Below are positions 1 to 8,846 of a stretch of DNA of 61,658 nucleotides, one piece after another. Source of the stretch: Paracoccaceae bacterium (lineage in GTDB: Bacteria > Pseudomonadota > Alphaproteobacteria > Rhizobiales > Stappiaceae); contig PARB01000025.1 of the NCBI GenBank assembly GCA_002709505.1, forward strand, positions 1-61,658. Reading direction: 5' to 3'. The notes beneath the pieces are model-generated. The model saw only the letters and a program-made list of their open reading frames with translations. It ran no database searches and was not told the DNA's origin. Both the position numbers and the translations under genes were made by a program. Positions within the stretch are counted from its first letter, which is position 1; every line of letters starts with the position of its first letter.

Positions 1-218
1 TAGCCCTCGACGGTGTACATCTCCAGGTCGGTCGCCAGCAGATAGTTGCAGCAATGCGTCTCTGCATAGGCGTGATCGACGAACATCTGGGCGTGATAGC
101 GTTTTCCCATCAGCCGGCCCTGCATGTCGACGATACAGGTCAGCACAGTATCGATTTCGCCGTCGGCGACGGCCCGCTTCAGGGCGTCAAAGGTGAGATT
201 GCCAGCCATGGGATCCAT
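1..218 (-). CDS. Glutamine synthetase family protein, N-terminal part (cut by window edge)
   Basis: The first 72 residues resemble the N-terminal beta-grasp domain of the glutamine synthetase superfamily. The stretch around MQGRLMGKR and the later THCCNYLLATDLEM and TVEGY segments are typical of the GlnA3/gamma-glutamylpolyamine synthetase branch rather than housekeeping GlnA. The catalytic domain lies outside the window. ATG is possible at 218 or 209; 218 was chosen because GAGACC lies just upstream of it. The gene follows the TRAP genes on the same strand and may be the last gene of that operon. The substrate, an amine or amino acid to be gamma-glutamylated, cannot be read from this fragment. 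Confidence 0.8.
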   Translation of the reverse strand, partial: MDPMAGNLTFDALKRAVADGEIDTVLTCIVDMQGRLMGKRYHAQMFVDHAYAETHCCNYLLATDLEMYTVEG

Positions 219-313
219 CGGTCTCGTTTGAGCGGAAAAGAAGCGGTCCGCACGCCTTTGTGCGGACCGCAGATCCTGGACCGGACCCGCAGGCGCGGGT
301 CCGGCAAGCACGA

Positions 314-1363
314 TCAGGTATAGCGGTAGGGCCGACCGGCCTTCTGCATGTCCTTGTTGTACTTCTTGAAGATCTCGACGACCTTGGCCTTGGTCTCGGA
401 CTCGGCCGCGATCTCGTCCCAGAACACCATGGCGGCGTCCTCGACCGTCTGCCATTCGTCATCGGGAATGGAGGTCAGCTGCATCTTGGTGCCGTTGACG
501 CGCAAGGACGCCTCGCCGCCCCAGTACCACCACTGGCGATAGTAGTGTGACGCATCCATGGCGAGCTGGAGCATGGTCTTGAGGTGATCGGGCAGCTCGT
601 TCCACTTCTCCATGTTGGCGAAGAAGGACCCTGCCCAGGCGCCGGAGATGTTGTTGGTCAGGAAGTAGTCGGTCACATCGGCCCAGCCGACCGTGTAATC
701 CTCGGTGATGCCGGACCAAGCGACGCCGTCGAGCTCGCCGGTCTGCACGGCAACCTCGATGTCTTCCCAGGGCAGGGTGACCGGCACGACGCCGAACTGC
801 GACAGGAAGCGGCCTGCGGTCGGGAAGGTGAAGACGCGCTTGCCCTTCAGGTCCTCCAGCGAGCGGATCGGATCCTTGGTGGCGAAGTGGCAGGGATCCC
901 ACGCACCGGCGGAGATGTGCTTGACGCCGACCTTGGCGTATTCCTCTTCCCAGATCTCCTTCAGGCCGTACTGGTTGAACAGCACCGGCACGTCCAGCGA
1001 ATAGCGGCTGGCGAAGGGGAAATAGCCGCCGAAGACGGTGACTTCCGTCGGCGAGGCCATGGAATCGTCGTCCGACTGCACCGCGTCGATGGTGCCGCGC
1101 TGCATGGCGCGGAACAATTCGCCGGTGGGGACGAGCTGATCGGCGAAGAAGAGCTCGATCTCCATCTGGCCGTTCGCCGCCTTGTTGAAGGCGTCGATAT
1201 GCGGCTTGATGACGTGTTCGGCCAGCGCCGGACCGGCGTAGGTCTGCAGGCGCCACTTGATCGGCGCCTGGCCGAGAACGGCGGGCGCGGCCAGCGTCGA
1301 AGCACCGGCGGCGGCAACGGTTCCAAGGCCGGCCTTCTTGAGAAAATCGCGTCTGTTTGTCAT
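314..1363 (-). CDS. TRAP transporter substrate-binding protein, DctP/TakP type
   Basis: This 349-residue periplasmic solute-binding protein belongs to a tripartite ATP-independent transporter. The N-terminus has a twin-arginine motif (RRDFLKK, residues 4-10), a hydrophobic stretch and an AAPAVLGQ cleavage region, so Tat export is likely. The body fits the mannitol/chloroaromatic or 2-oxoacid (TakP-like) branch of DctP proteins, which bind organic acids through a conserved arginine; the ligand is not predictable. ATG 1363 was chosen because GGGGAC precedes it and the Tat signal begins there, although the frame stays open far upstream. The membrane subunits lie directly upstream in the same orientation. 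Confidence 0.92.
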   Translation of the reverse strand: MTNRRDFLKKAGLGTVAAAGASTLAAPAVLGQAPIKWRLQTYAGPALAEHVIKPHIDAFNKAANGQMEIELFFADQLVPTGELFRAMQRGTIDAVQSDDDSMASPTEVTVFGGYFPFASRYSLDVPVLFNQYGLKEIWEEEYAKVGVKHISAGAWDPCHFATKDPIRSLEDLKGKRVFTFPTAGRFLSQFGVVPVTLPWEDIEVAVQTGELDGVAWSGITEDYTVGWADVTDYFLTNNISGAWAGSFFANMEKWNELPDHLKTMLQLAMDASHYYRQWWYWGGEASLRVNGTKMQLTSIPDDEWQTVEDAAMVFWDEIAAESETKAKVVEIFKKYNKDMQKAGRPYRYT

Positions 1364-1500
1364 GGCTTCAAGTCCCCTTTTTTGACTGCAGTTCCGCGCT
1401 TGAAAGCGCTTCTTCTTGTTGTCACGCCCGCTGAGGCGGGGTGAAGATGCGGGCGCGTCGGCCCGCCTCCCAGCGCCTCGGCGCGGCGCGCAAGGCGATG

Positions 1501-2823
1501 TCAGCGTCCATAGATATACTCCGGAAGCCAGAGTGCGATCTGCGGAAAGATCATGATCAGCGCGAGCGCCAGCACCATCACCGCGACGAAGGGCGCGATC
1601 GACCCGTAGATGTCGCGTAAGGTGATTTCCGGTGGCGCCATGGCGCGCATCAGGAACAGGTTGTAGCCGAAGGGCGGCGTCATATAGGCGATCTGCGTGG
1701 TGATCGTGTAGAGCACGCCGTACCAGACCAGATCGAAGCCCAGCGCCTGCACCAGCGGCACATAGAGCGGCGCGACGATGACCAGCATCGCAGTGTCGTC
1801 GAGGAAGGTGCCCATCAGCAGGAAGGAGAGCTGCATCAGGATCAGGATCATCCAGGGGCTCAGGCCGAGCTGCTCGGTGAAGAGGTTCTCGATCGCCTTG
1901 ACCGCGCCCAGCCCGTCGAACACGGCGCCAAAGCCGAGTGCCGCGAGAATGATCCACATGAACATGCAGGAGATCGCGAGCGTCTGGCGCACGCAGGTCT
2001 CGAACACGGTCCAGGTCATCCGCCGCTTGAGAATGGCCGCTGCAAAGGCCGTCATCGCGCCGATAGCGGAGCTTTCGACCAGCGAGGTCCAGCCATTGAC
2101 GAAGGGCACCATCATGGCGGCGAAGATGACGAGCGGCAGGATGCCGGCGGCGAGCAGCCGGTATTTCTCGGCGGTCGAGACGTCGCGATCCTCCGGCGGA
2201 AGCGCCGGGCCGAGCTTCGGATTGAGGCGGCAGCGCACGTAGATATAGACGATGAACATCGTCGCCATCATCAGGCCGGGCACAACGCCGGCAAGCCAGA
2301 GCTGACCGACCGGCGCGCGGGCGATCATCGCATAGAGCACGAGCACGACGGAGGGCGGAACCAGGATTCCGAGCGAGGATCCCGCCTGGATCACGCCGGT
2401 CACCATCCGCTTGTCGTAGCCGCGCCGCAAGAGCTCGGGCAGGGCGATGGTCGCGCCGATGGCCATGCCGGCGACCGACAGGCCGTTCATCGCCGAGACG
2501 AGCACCATCAGTCCGATGGTGCCGATCGCCAGGCCGCCGGACACCGGCCCCATCCAGACATGGAACATCTTGTAGAGATCGTCGGCGATCTTCGATTCCG
2601 ACAGCACGTAGCCCATGAAGATGAACATCGGCAGCGTGAGGAGCGGATACCACTTCATCAGCTTCATGGCGGCGGAGAAGGGAATGTCCGATCCGCCGGT
2701 GCCGTAGAGCGTGAGCGCGGCCACGGCCGCGACTCCGCCGATGGCGCCGAACACACGCTGACCGGTCATCAGCATCAGCATCATCGAGGCGAACATGAGA
2801 AGAGCGATCATCTCATAGGACAT
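1501..2823 (-). CDS. TRAP transporter large permease, DctM
   Basis: This 440-residue integral membrane protein has many hydrophobic helices and matches the DctM family, the sodium-driven transport channel of TRAP systems. The start, MSYEMIALLMFASMM, overlaps the stop of the small permease gene by one base (TGATG), and GGAGAAGAG precedes it, so the two are translationally coupled. Glycine-rich transmembrane segments and a QAGSSLGILVPPS loop are typical of the family. The length is normal. The gene lies between the DctQ gene and the DctP gene of the same system. Confidence 0.94.
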   Translation of the reverse strand: MSYEMIALLMFASMMLMLMTGQRVFGAIGGVAAVAALTLYGTGGSDIPFSAAMKLMKWYPLLTLPMFIFMGYVLSESKIADDLYKMFHVWMGPVSGGLAIGTIGLMVLVSAMNGLSVAGMAIGATIALPELLRRGYDKRMVTGVIQAGSSLGILVPPSVVLVLYAMIARAPVGQLWLAGVVPGLMMATMFIVYIYVRCRLNPKLGPALPPEDRDVSTAEKYRLLAAGILPLVIFAAMMVPFVNGWTSLVESSAIGAMTAFAAAILKRRMTWTVFETCVRQTLAISCMFMWIILAALGFGAVFDGLGAVKAIENLFTEQLGLSPWMILILMQLSFLLMGTFLDDTAMLVIVAPLYVPLVQALGFDLVWYGVLYTITTQIAYMTPPFGYNLFLMRAMAPPEITLRDIYGSIAPFVAVMVLALALIMIFPQIALWLPEYIYGR

Positions 2824-3419
2824 CAGATCTCTTCTCCGCGAATGCGCACGATATCCTTGAACAGCTCGGACACGGCCTGCAGCAGCATCAGGAAAAACCC
2901 GAAAATCATGATGAACTTGATCGGCCAAAGATACGGGCGCCACGCCGTCGGGCTGCGCTCGATGTAGCCGATCACCTCGGAGGCCGCATCGGGCCCGCCG
3001 GTGACGAAGGCGACGATCAGGTCCTTGAAGAACACGAAGGGTTCGCTGCCGAAATAGCCAAGCGAATAGGCCGCCGAACCCACGCCGCCGTAGAGCAGCA
3101 CGCCTAGATAGAAGATCAGCAGGAACACCGTGAAGGCATCGACCCAGGCACGCTTCTTCAGCGACCAGGAGGCATAGAACAGGTCCATGCGCACGTTGGA
3201 GCCGAGCTGGATCGAATAGGGCCCGCCGAGAATGTAATAGGCGACCATCGCGAACTGCGCGAGCTCCAGGGTCCACAGCGACGGCAGGAAAAAGGTCTTG
3301 GAAATCGACGACCACAGCAGGATGCCGATCATCACGAAGATGCCGAACATGATCAGCCGGCCGAGCCGCCGGTTGAAGCCGTCCACCGCGCGAATGTAGA
3401 GGCGCATGGCGCTAAGCAT
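2823..3419 (-). CDS. TRAP transporter small permease, DctQ
   Basis: This 198-residue membrane protein has four hydrophobic segments, the first beginning near residue 20 (LIMFGIFVMIGILLW) and a later one around LGGPYSIQLGSNVRMDL. It fits DctQ, the small subunit that scaffolds DctM. Start 3419 (MLSAMRLY) was preferred over 3407 because GGGGAG lies at proper spacing. It overlaps the end of the upstream amidohydrolase gene by eight bases, implying coupled translation of hydrolase and transporter. Confidence 0.9.
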   Translation of the reverse strand: MLSAMRLYIRAVDGFNRRLGRLIMFGIFVMIGILLWSSISKTFFLPSLWTLELAQFAMVAYYILGGPYSIQLGSNVRMDLFYASWSLKKRAWVDAFTVFLLIFYLGVLLYGGVGSAAYSLGYFGSEPFVFFKDLIVAFVTGGPDAASEVIGYIERSPTAWRPYLWPIKFIMIFGFFLMLLQAVSELFKDIVRIRGEEI

Positions 3420-4206
3420 GTTCGCTCCCCTGCCTGGCGTGCAGATGGTCGCGCGCCGCGCGCATCGCCCGCTCGAGCCGCTCGGCCCACAGGGTCTCGG
3501 CCGAGGCGGTCGCAAGTTCGTCGTTGCGGATCTCGACCATCGCCGAGGGCAGGCGGCGCGCCTCGCCGTGGCGGGCGAGCGTGTAATAGACCCCGTCGGA
3601 GGGCGCATAGGGTTCGTTGTCGCCAAGCGGTTCGATGCCCTGCCGGCCGAGATCGGCGAGCATGCCCTCGGCAAGCCGGCGGTCGATGTTCGACAGGATG
3701 CCGATCGGCCAGGGCCGGGCAATGCCCTTGTAGACAGGCGTGAAACTGTGGATGGAGACGACCGCCGTCTCCAGCCCTTCGGCGGCACGCGCGTCGAGCA
3801 GGGCCGCGATCGCTGAATGGAACGGCGCGTGAACCCGCGCGATCCGCGCGGCACGCTCCGCGTCGCTCAGGTCGCGGTTGCCGGGAATTTCGGTGATTTC
3901 GCTGACGCTCGGGATCAGGTCATGCGCGGCCGTATCGCGGTTGCAGTCGATCACCAGCCGCGACATGTCGGGATAGACCAGCGGCGCGTCGAGACGCCGG
4001 CTCAACTCCCGCGACACGCCGAGCGCGCCCGGGTCCCAGGCAATATGGGCGCGCAGCGCGGCTTCATCGAGGCCGAGATCGCCGAGGTCGTCGGGCACAC
4101 GGCGCGAGGCATGATCGCAGAGGATGACGAACGGACCGCGCCCGCTGCCGTTTTCCGTCTGGATCACGGAATTCGCCTCCGTTTTCCCGGTCGTTGGCGA
4201 CGCCAT
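3412..4206 (-). CDS. N-formylglutamate amidohydrolase family hydrolase
   Basis: The 264-residue protein has the family's CDHASRRVP segment near residue 30 and an HIAWDPGA segment shortly after, both conserved in N-formylglutamate amidohydrolases (HutG type, zinc-dependent). That family splits N-formylglutamate into formate and glutamate at the end of one histidine pathway, but no hut genes are present here. Its overlap with the TRAP small permease suggests it acts on the imported compound. ATG 4206 was chosen for the GGGGGTGAG directly upstream; the frame continues 24 codons further upstream without a better site. The family assignment is secure, the substrate is not. Confidence 0.85.
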   Translation of the reverse strand: MASPTTGKTEANSVIQTENGSGRGPFVILCDHASRRVPDDLGDLGLDEAALRAHIAWDPGALGVSRELSRRLDAPLVYPDMSRLVIDCNRDTAAHDLIPSVSEITEIPGNRDLSDAERAARIARVHAPFHSAIAALLDARAAEGLETAVVSIHSFTPVYKGIARPWPIGILSNIDRRLAEGMLADLGRQGIEPLGDNEPYAPSDGVYYTLARHGEARRLPSAMVEIRNDELATASAETLWAERLERAMRAARDHLHARQGSEHA

Positions 4207-4309
4207 TCTCACCCCCAATGTTCCGTGCCTCCCGCACGGTGACCTCACGGTCGGACCGACGCTCGCGCCCTGTTCCATTTATTACAGAATTGCGCAACGG
4301 AGATCCTTC

Positions 4310-4356
4310 TGTATGATTTGATACACTCGCGTGACGGATGTCAATCGGGTATCAAA
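4310..4356. promoter_or_regulatory. Operator-like repeats in the RpiR/TRAP divergent region
   Basis: Seen directly: a palindrome TGTAT-N6-ATACA at 4310-4325, and an 8-bp inverted pair TTTGATAC (4317-4324) and GTATCAAA (4349-4356). They lie between the divergently transcribed amidohydrolase/TRAP operon and the RpiR gene, immediately before the latter. Binding by the adjacent RpiR protein is inferred from position. Confidence 0.5.
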
Positions 4357-4377
4357 ACGGGAGGCGCCGCGAACCGA

Positions 4378-5274
4378 ATGACCAAATCCCTGGCAGAGGA
4401 CATTCGCGAAAAGCTCGGGTCCTGCACGGCGACGGAGCGGCGAGCGGCACTCGCATTGCTGGCAAATTACCCGGTGCTCGGCCTCGGAACCGTCGCGCAA
4501 TTCGCGTCGGCCGCCGGCGTCAGTTCGCCCACCATCCTGCGCTTTGCCGCGCGCATGGGATTTTCCACCTATGCCGCGCTGCAGACCCGGCTGCGCACCG
4601 AGTTGGAGGACCAGCTCAAGTCACCGCTCGCCAAGGGACCGGAGAGCGCGGCGGAACCGGGCGTTCTCGATTTCGCGGATATCGCCTGCACCAATATCAG
4701 CGATACATTTCGCCAGCTTCCGCGCACCGAGCTCGAGGCCGTGGTCGCGCTGCTCGGTGACGAAAAGCGCACGCTCTACCTGCTCGGCGGGCGCTTCACC
4801 GACGCGCTGGCGCGCTACATGGCGGCGCATCTGCGCATCCTGCGCGGGCGCGTCGTGCATGTCGCCGGCCAGGAGGGCAACTGGCGCGACTATCTCGTCG
4901 ACATGGGCCGCAAGGACGTGCTGATCGTCTTCGACATCCGCCGCTACCAGTCGGACCTTGCCCGCCTCTCGGTTGCAGCGGCCAATCTCGGGGTGACCAT
5001 CGTGCTCGTCACCGACAGCTGGCTGTCGCCGATCGCCAGCGTCGCCACCCATGTGCTGCCGGCTCGCGTCTCGGTTCCCTCGCCCTGGGACAGTTCTGCC
5101 GCGCTGATGGTGATTGCCGAAACGCTGATCGCCGGCGTCACAGCCGCCGACCCGGAGCGCAGCAAACGGCGCATCTCCATGCTGGAGGTCTACCGGGACG
5201 ACGACGATCCCAAGCGCCGCAGCGGCAGAACCGGCGAGGTCCCGCCAAAGGACCTTGCGGACCCGCAGGCGTAA
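4378..5274 (+). CDS. RpiR family transcriptional regulator (HTH + SIS domain)
   Basis: The 298-residue protein has an N-terminal RpiR helix-turn-helix at about residues 20-80, including TVAQFASAAGVSSPTILRFA. A SIS sugar-isomerase-like domain follows at about 120-270, with LYLLGGRFTDALA and the later LIVFDIRRYQSDL strand. RpiR proteins sense phosphosugars or other small acids. Here it is divergent from the amidohydrolase/TRAP operon and probably controls it. ATG 4378 fits the family's usual N-terminus; an ATG 20 codons upstream (4318) is in frame but falls within the operator-like repeats. Confidence 0.88.
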   Translation: MTKSLAEDIREKLGSCTATERRAALALLANYPVLGLGTVAQFASAAGVSSPTILRFAARMGFSTYAALQTRLRTELEDQLKSPLAKGPESAAEPGVLDFADIACTNISDTFRQLPRTELEAVVALLGDEKRTLYLLGGRFTDALARYMAAHLRILRGRVVHVAGQEGNWRDYLVDMGRKDVLIVFDIRRYQSDLARLSVAAANLGVTIVLVTDSWLSPIASVATHVLPARVSVPSPWDSSAALMVIAETLIAGVTAADPERSKRRISMLEVYRDDDDPKRRSGRTGEVPPKDLADPQA

Positions 5275-5304
5275 GCACGGCGCAGCCCTCCGCCGGGCCG
5301 ACAG

Positions 5305-6240
5305 TCAGCGCCCCGACCACAGCGCCGGACGCACCCGCGCCACGACATCGCGCACCACTGCGGTGAACAGCACAAGGTCCGGGGCCGGCGCTTCTCCGGC
5401 CCGCGTCGAGATGCCGACCGGGCCGAGCGTGATCCGCGTGTCGACGGGCAGCGCATGCAGCGTTCCGTCGGCAAGGTCGCGGGCGACGACGCCTTGCGAG
5501 ATGATCCAGACCGCGTCACAGCCGAGCGTGAAGGCCCGACCGAAGGCATTCGACACCGTCTCGATCCGGCGCGGGATCTGGCCGATGCCGTTGGCGACCA
5601 TCAGCCGCTCGACGAGCGGGCGGATCGCTGCGGTGCGGTTGGGAAAGAGCACCGGAAACTCCGGCAGTCGGGCGAGATCGCCCGATCCCAGCAATGGATG
5701 CCCCGGACGCACCACCAGAGCGACCTGTTCGGTGTACAGCTGCTGGAAGCTCAGCCCCTGCATCGCTTCGGGCTGGCCGAGACGGCCGATCACCACATGC
5801 AGGGCGCCGGCGCGCAGCTGGTCGAGCATATGGCCGTTCGGACCCGTCACGATGTCGAGCGTGGCGCAGCGACCGTGCTCCAGATGCATCTCTGCCGCGC
5901 GCGGGATAATGCTCGCGGCCACGCTCGGCAACGCCCCGACGCGCAACAGCCGGTCGCTGCCCATGCGCGCCTGTTCCAGCCCGTCGAGCCCCTCGCGAAG
6001 CGCGGCAAGCGACAGGCTGGCGTAGTGCCGGAAGATCTCGCCCTCCGCCGTCAGCGACACGCCGGCCCGCCCGCGCTCCATCAGCACCGCCCCCAGCAGG
6101 CTTTCGAGTTCCTTCAGGGTCTTTGAAATCGCCGGTTGCGTCACCCCCAGGTCGGCTGCGGCATCCGTCAGGCTGCGCAGCCGCGCGATCGCCAGGAACG
6201 CCTCGAGATGGCGGAGTTTGATGCCCGAGGCGATCCGCAT
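5305..6240 (-). CDS. pcaQ: LysR-type regulator PcaQ
   Basis: The 311-residue LysR protein starts with a winged HTH (residues 8-66, containing DAAADLGVTQPAISKTLKEL), followed by the co-inducer-binding domain. It matches PcaQ, the activator of protocatechuate genes in rhizobia and agrobacteria. It is divergent from pcaD, the arrangement known for pcaQ-pcaDCHGB, where PcaQ responds to carboxymuconate-type intermediates. AAAAGGGCAAGGC precedes the ATG. The intergenic region (6241-6342) is A/T-rich, but no perfect copy of the published ATAACC-N4-GGTTAA box was found by eye. Confidence 0.93.
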   Translation of the reverse strand: MRIASGIKLRHLEAFLAIARLRSLTDAAADLGVTQPAISKTLKELESLLGAVLMERGRAGVSLTAEGEIFRHYASLSLAALREGLDGLEQARMGSDRLLRVGALPSVAASIIPRAAEMHLEHGRCATLDIVTGPNGHMLDQLRAGALHVVIGRLGQPEAMQGLSFQQLYTEQVALVVRPGHPLLGSGDLARLPEFPVLFPNRTAAIRPLVERLMVANGIGQIPRRIETVSNAFGRAFTLGCDAVWIISQGVVARDLADGTLHALPVDTRITLGPVGISTRAGEAPAPDLVLFTAVVRDVVARVRPALWSGR

Positions 6241-6342
6241 GCCTTGCCCTTTTCAGTTATACAAATCCGCGAAAATCTCATTTTACATTACCAATCATCA
6301 CAGTCATGCTGAACCGCAATCGCAAGTCAGACGAGGCTTTCT

Positions 6343-7134
6343 GTGGACGCAGTCAAGAGAAACGAACGGATCCTGCATGCCGATCACCGGCGCGCGGTCG
6401 GGCAGGCGCCAACGCTGGCCTTTTCCAATTCCCTGGGCACCGACCTGCGGATCTGGGATGCCGTTGTCGCGCGCCTGCCGAAGGATCTCGGCATCCTGCG
6501 CTACGATACGGCCGGCCACGGGCTTTCGCCCGCCGGGGCTGCGATGTCGATCGACGATCATGCCGACGATCTGGCCGCACTTCTCGACGCCAAGGAGATC
6601 GACCGGGCCGTTGTCGTCGGTCTCTCGGTCGGAGGGCTGATCGCCCAGGCGCTGGCGCAGCGCGCGCCGCAGCGCGTTGCCGGGCTGGTCCTGTCCAACA
6701 CCGGCATGACGATCGGAACGGCGGAGATCTGGAACGCGCGCGCCGAGGCGATCCGCGCGGGCGGTATGGAGGCGATTGCCGACGCAACGATGGAACGCTG
6801 GTTCTCGCCGCGCTTTCGCGCCGGGAAACCCGAAGCGCTGCAACTCTGGCGCACCATGCTGGCGCATACGCCGCCGGCCGGCTACATCGATCTCGGTCTC
6901 GCCATTCGCGATGCCGACTACCGAGACGCGGCCGCGCAGGTTTCGGTGCCGGCGCTGTGCATTGCCGGCGCGCAGGACAGCGCGACCACGCCCGCGGTCG
7001 TGCGTGCCATGGCCGATGCCATTCCGCAGGCGCGCTTCGAGGAAATCCCCGATGTCGGCCATCTGCCCTGCATCGAGGCTCCGGGCACCATGGCAGAGCT
7101 GATTTCGCGTTTCGTTTCGGAGGCCCTCACATGA
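6343..7134 (+). CDS. pcaD: 3-oxoadipate enol-lactonase
   Basis: This 263-residue alpha/beta hydrolase converts 3-oxoadipate enol-lactone to 3-oxoadipate in the beta-ketoadipate pathway. The nucleophile elbow VVGLSVGG puts Ser at residue 95. The acid region GAQDSATTP and the catalytic His in VGHLPCIEAP are near the C-terminus. The start codon is GTG at 6343, preceded by GAGG; no ATG lies near the expected N-terminus. It is the first gene of pcaDCHGB and its stop overlaps the start of pcaC (ATGA). Confidence 0.93.
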   Translation: MDAVKRNERILHADHRRAVGQAPTLAFSNSLGTDLRIWDAVVARLPKDLGILRYDTAGHGLSPAGAAMSIDDHADDLAALLDAKEIDRAVVVGLSVGGLIAQALAQRAPQRVAGLVLSNTGMTIGTAEIWNARAEAIRAGGMEAIADATMERWFSPRFRAGKPEALQLWRTMLAHTPPAGYIDLGLAIRDADYRDAAAQVSVPALCIAGAQDSATTPAVVRAMADAIPQARFEEIPDVGHLPCIEAPGTMAELISRFVSEALT

Positions 7135-7550
7135 GCCAACGCGATCTGGACGAGACCGGGCTTGCCACGCGGCGTGCCGTTCTGGGCGAGGCGCATGTCG
7201 CGCGCGCGCAGGCCGCCACGACCGCATTCGACGCGCCGTTTCAGGACTATATCACCCGTGGCGCCTGGGGCGGGGTCTGGTCGCGCGACACGATCAGCCA
7301 CCGCGAACGCTCGATGATCACCATTGCGCTGCTTGCCGCGCTCGGGCACGACGAGGAGCTGGCCATGCATTGCCGGGCGACGGCCCGAACCGGCGCAAGC
7401 GCCGACGACATCTGCGAGGCGCTGCTGCATGTCGCGGTTTATGCCGGCGTTCCGGCGGCGAACCGCGCCATCAAGATCGCCAAGGCGGTCTTCGCCGAAC
7501 TGGAAGACACCGCCCGCGCGGCGGACGAGACGAACCGGGGGGAAGAATGA
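7131..7550 (+). CDS. pcaC: 4-carboxymuconolactone decarboxylase
   Basis: The 139-residue protein belongs to the carboxymuconolactone decarboxylase family. It removes CO2 from 4-carboxymuconolactone to give 3-oxoadipate enol-lactone. The conserved core runs through RGAWGGVWSRD, SHRERSMITIALLAALG and the HCRATARTGASADDICEAL helix region. It is a stand-alone PcaC, not the PcaL fusion with PcaD found in some bacteria. It overlaps pcaD and pcaH by four and four bases respectively. Confidence 0.94.
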   Translation: MSQRDLDETGLATRRAVLGEAHVARAQAATTAFDAPFQDYITRGAWGGVWSRDTISHRERSMITIALLAALGHDEELAMHCRATARTGASADDICEALLHVAVYAGVPAANRAIKIAKAVFAELEDTARAADETNRGEE

Positions 7551-8269
7551 CGGGACCGGACTTCTACAGGCGCGATCGGAGCGCGCATCCGCCGGCCTAT
7601 GCGCCGGGCTACAAGAGCAGCGTGCTGCGCGCGCCGTTTCGCCCGCTGCATTCGCTGGAGCAGACGTCGCTGGAACGCAGCGGCCCGGCGCTCGGCCATG
7701 CCCCGCTCGGTCCGCTCGACCATGACCTGATCCGCAACGCCGCCGTCGACGGCGATGCGCTCGGCGAGCGCATCTATGTGTTCGGACAGGTGCTCGACGA
7801 AAACGCCCGCCCCGTTCCCAATGCGCTGATCGAGGTGTGGCAGGCCAATGCCGCCGGTCGCTATGCGCATGTGAAGGACGGCTATCTGGCGCCGCTCGAC
7901 CCGAATTTCTCCGGCTGCGGGCGCTGCGTCAGCGATGCCGAAGGGCGCTATCTGTTCCGCACCATCAAGCCGGGCCCTTACCCCTGGCCCAACAACGGCT
8001 CCGACTGGCGGCCGGCGCATATTCATCTCTCGATCTTCGGCGAGGCCTTCACGCAGCGCCTCGTTACCCAGCTCTATTTCGAGGGCGACCCGCTGATCCC
8101 GCTGTGCCCGATCGTCAACACGATCCCCGACGCGACTGTGATCGAGCGGCTGGTCGCGCGCCTCGACATGCGCAACCAGGAGCCCTTCGACTGTCTCGCC
8201 TATCGCTTCGACATCGTGCTGCGCGGGCGGCGCCAGACCCACTTCGAAACCCGGCCGGAAGGTGCGTGA
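7547..8269 (+). CDS. pcaH: Protocatechuate 3,4-dioxygenase beta subunit
   Basis: The 240-residue beta subunit of the intradiol ring-cleaving dioxygenase carries the non-haem Fe(III) site. All four iron ligands can be placed: Tyr106 (GRYAH), Tyr145 (PGPYPW), His158 and His160 (RPAHIHLS). Their spacing equals that of Tyr408/Tyr447/His460/His462 in the Pseudomonas enzyme. With PcaG it converts protocatechuate and O2 to 3-carboxy-cis,cis-muconate. GGGGGGAAG precedes the ATG, and the stop overlaps the pcaG start by one base. Confidence 0.96.
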   Translation: MTGPDFYRRDRSAHPPAYAPGYKSSVLRAPFRPLHSLEQTSLERSGPALGHAPLGPLDHDLIRNAAVDGDALGERIYVFGQVLDENARPVPNALIEVWQANAAGRYAHVKDGYLAPLDPNFSGCGRCVSDAEGRYLFRTIKPGPYPWPNNGSDWRPAHIHLSIFGEAFTQRLVTQLYFEGDPLIPLCPIVNTIPDATVIERLVARLDMRNQEPFDCLAYRFDIVLRGRRQTHFETRPEGA

Positions 8270-8820
8270 TGCGCGAGAAACTCTTTGAAACCCCGTCGCA
8301 GACCGCCGGCCCCTACGTTCATATCGGCACGGCACCGCAATCCATCGGCCGCCCCGGCCTCGTCGGCCAGCCCGGTCCGGTGATCGCGAGCGACACAGGT
8401 CCCGCGATCACCGTCGAAGGGATCGTCCTTGACGGCGCCGGCGCCCCCGTGCGCGATGCCATGCTGGAGATCTGGCAGGCCGACGGCGCGGGCCGGGTCG
8501 GGCCGCACGGGCTTTTCGCACGCGCGGTCGCGGCGTTCGACAGCGGCGTCTTCCGCTTCCAGACCGTGAAACCCGGCATCCATGCCAAAGGCCACGCCCC
8601 GCATATCGCCTTGCTGATCTTCGCGCGCGGCATCAACATCCACCTGCACACGCGGATCTATTTTCCGGAAGACCGCGAGCTGATCGCAAGCGATCCGGAC
8701 TTCGCCCGGCTTTCCCCCGAAGCCCGCGACACGCTCGTCGCCACACCCGGCGAGGGCGGCAACTACCGCTTCGACGTCCACCTGCAGGGACCGCAGGAAA
8801 CGGTGTTCTTCGACATCTAG
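8269..8820 (+). CDS. pcaG: Protocatechuate 3,4-dioxygenase alpha subunit
   Basis: The 183-residue alpha subunit pairs with PcaH. It shares the dioxygenase fold (TPSQTAGPYVHIG at the N-terminus, then EIWQADGAGR and APHIALLIFARGI) but lacks the iron ligands, as expected. It contributes to the substrate pocket and to assembly of the oligomer. The start overlaps pcaH's stop (TGATG) and GGAAGG lies upstream. The length is slightly below the roughly 200 residues of pseudomonad PcaG. Confidence 0.95.
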   Translation: MREKLFETPSQTAGPYVHIGTAPQSIGRPGLVGQPGPVIASDTGPAITVEGIVLDGAGAPVRDAMLEIWQADGAGRVGPHGLFARAVAAFDSGVFRFQTVKPGIHAKGHAPHIALLIFARGINIHLHTRIYFPEDRELIASDPDFARLSPEARDTLVATPGEGGNYRFDVHLQGPQETVFFDI

Positions 8821-8846
8821 GCTCAAGCCGTCCCGGAGGGTGACTC

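Noticed and set aside
1364..2653. Apparent 779-residue fusion of the TRAP binding protein with an upstream frame
   Set aside because: The extra N-terminal part is a wrong-frame reading of DctM; the Tat signal and ribosome site fix the real start at 1363.
6241..6342. Canonical PcaQ box in the pcaQ-pcaD interval
   Set aside because: Only partial resemblance to ATAACC-N4-GGTTAA could be found, so no site is annotated although regulation by PcaQ is expected.
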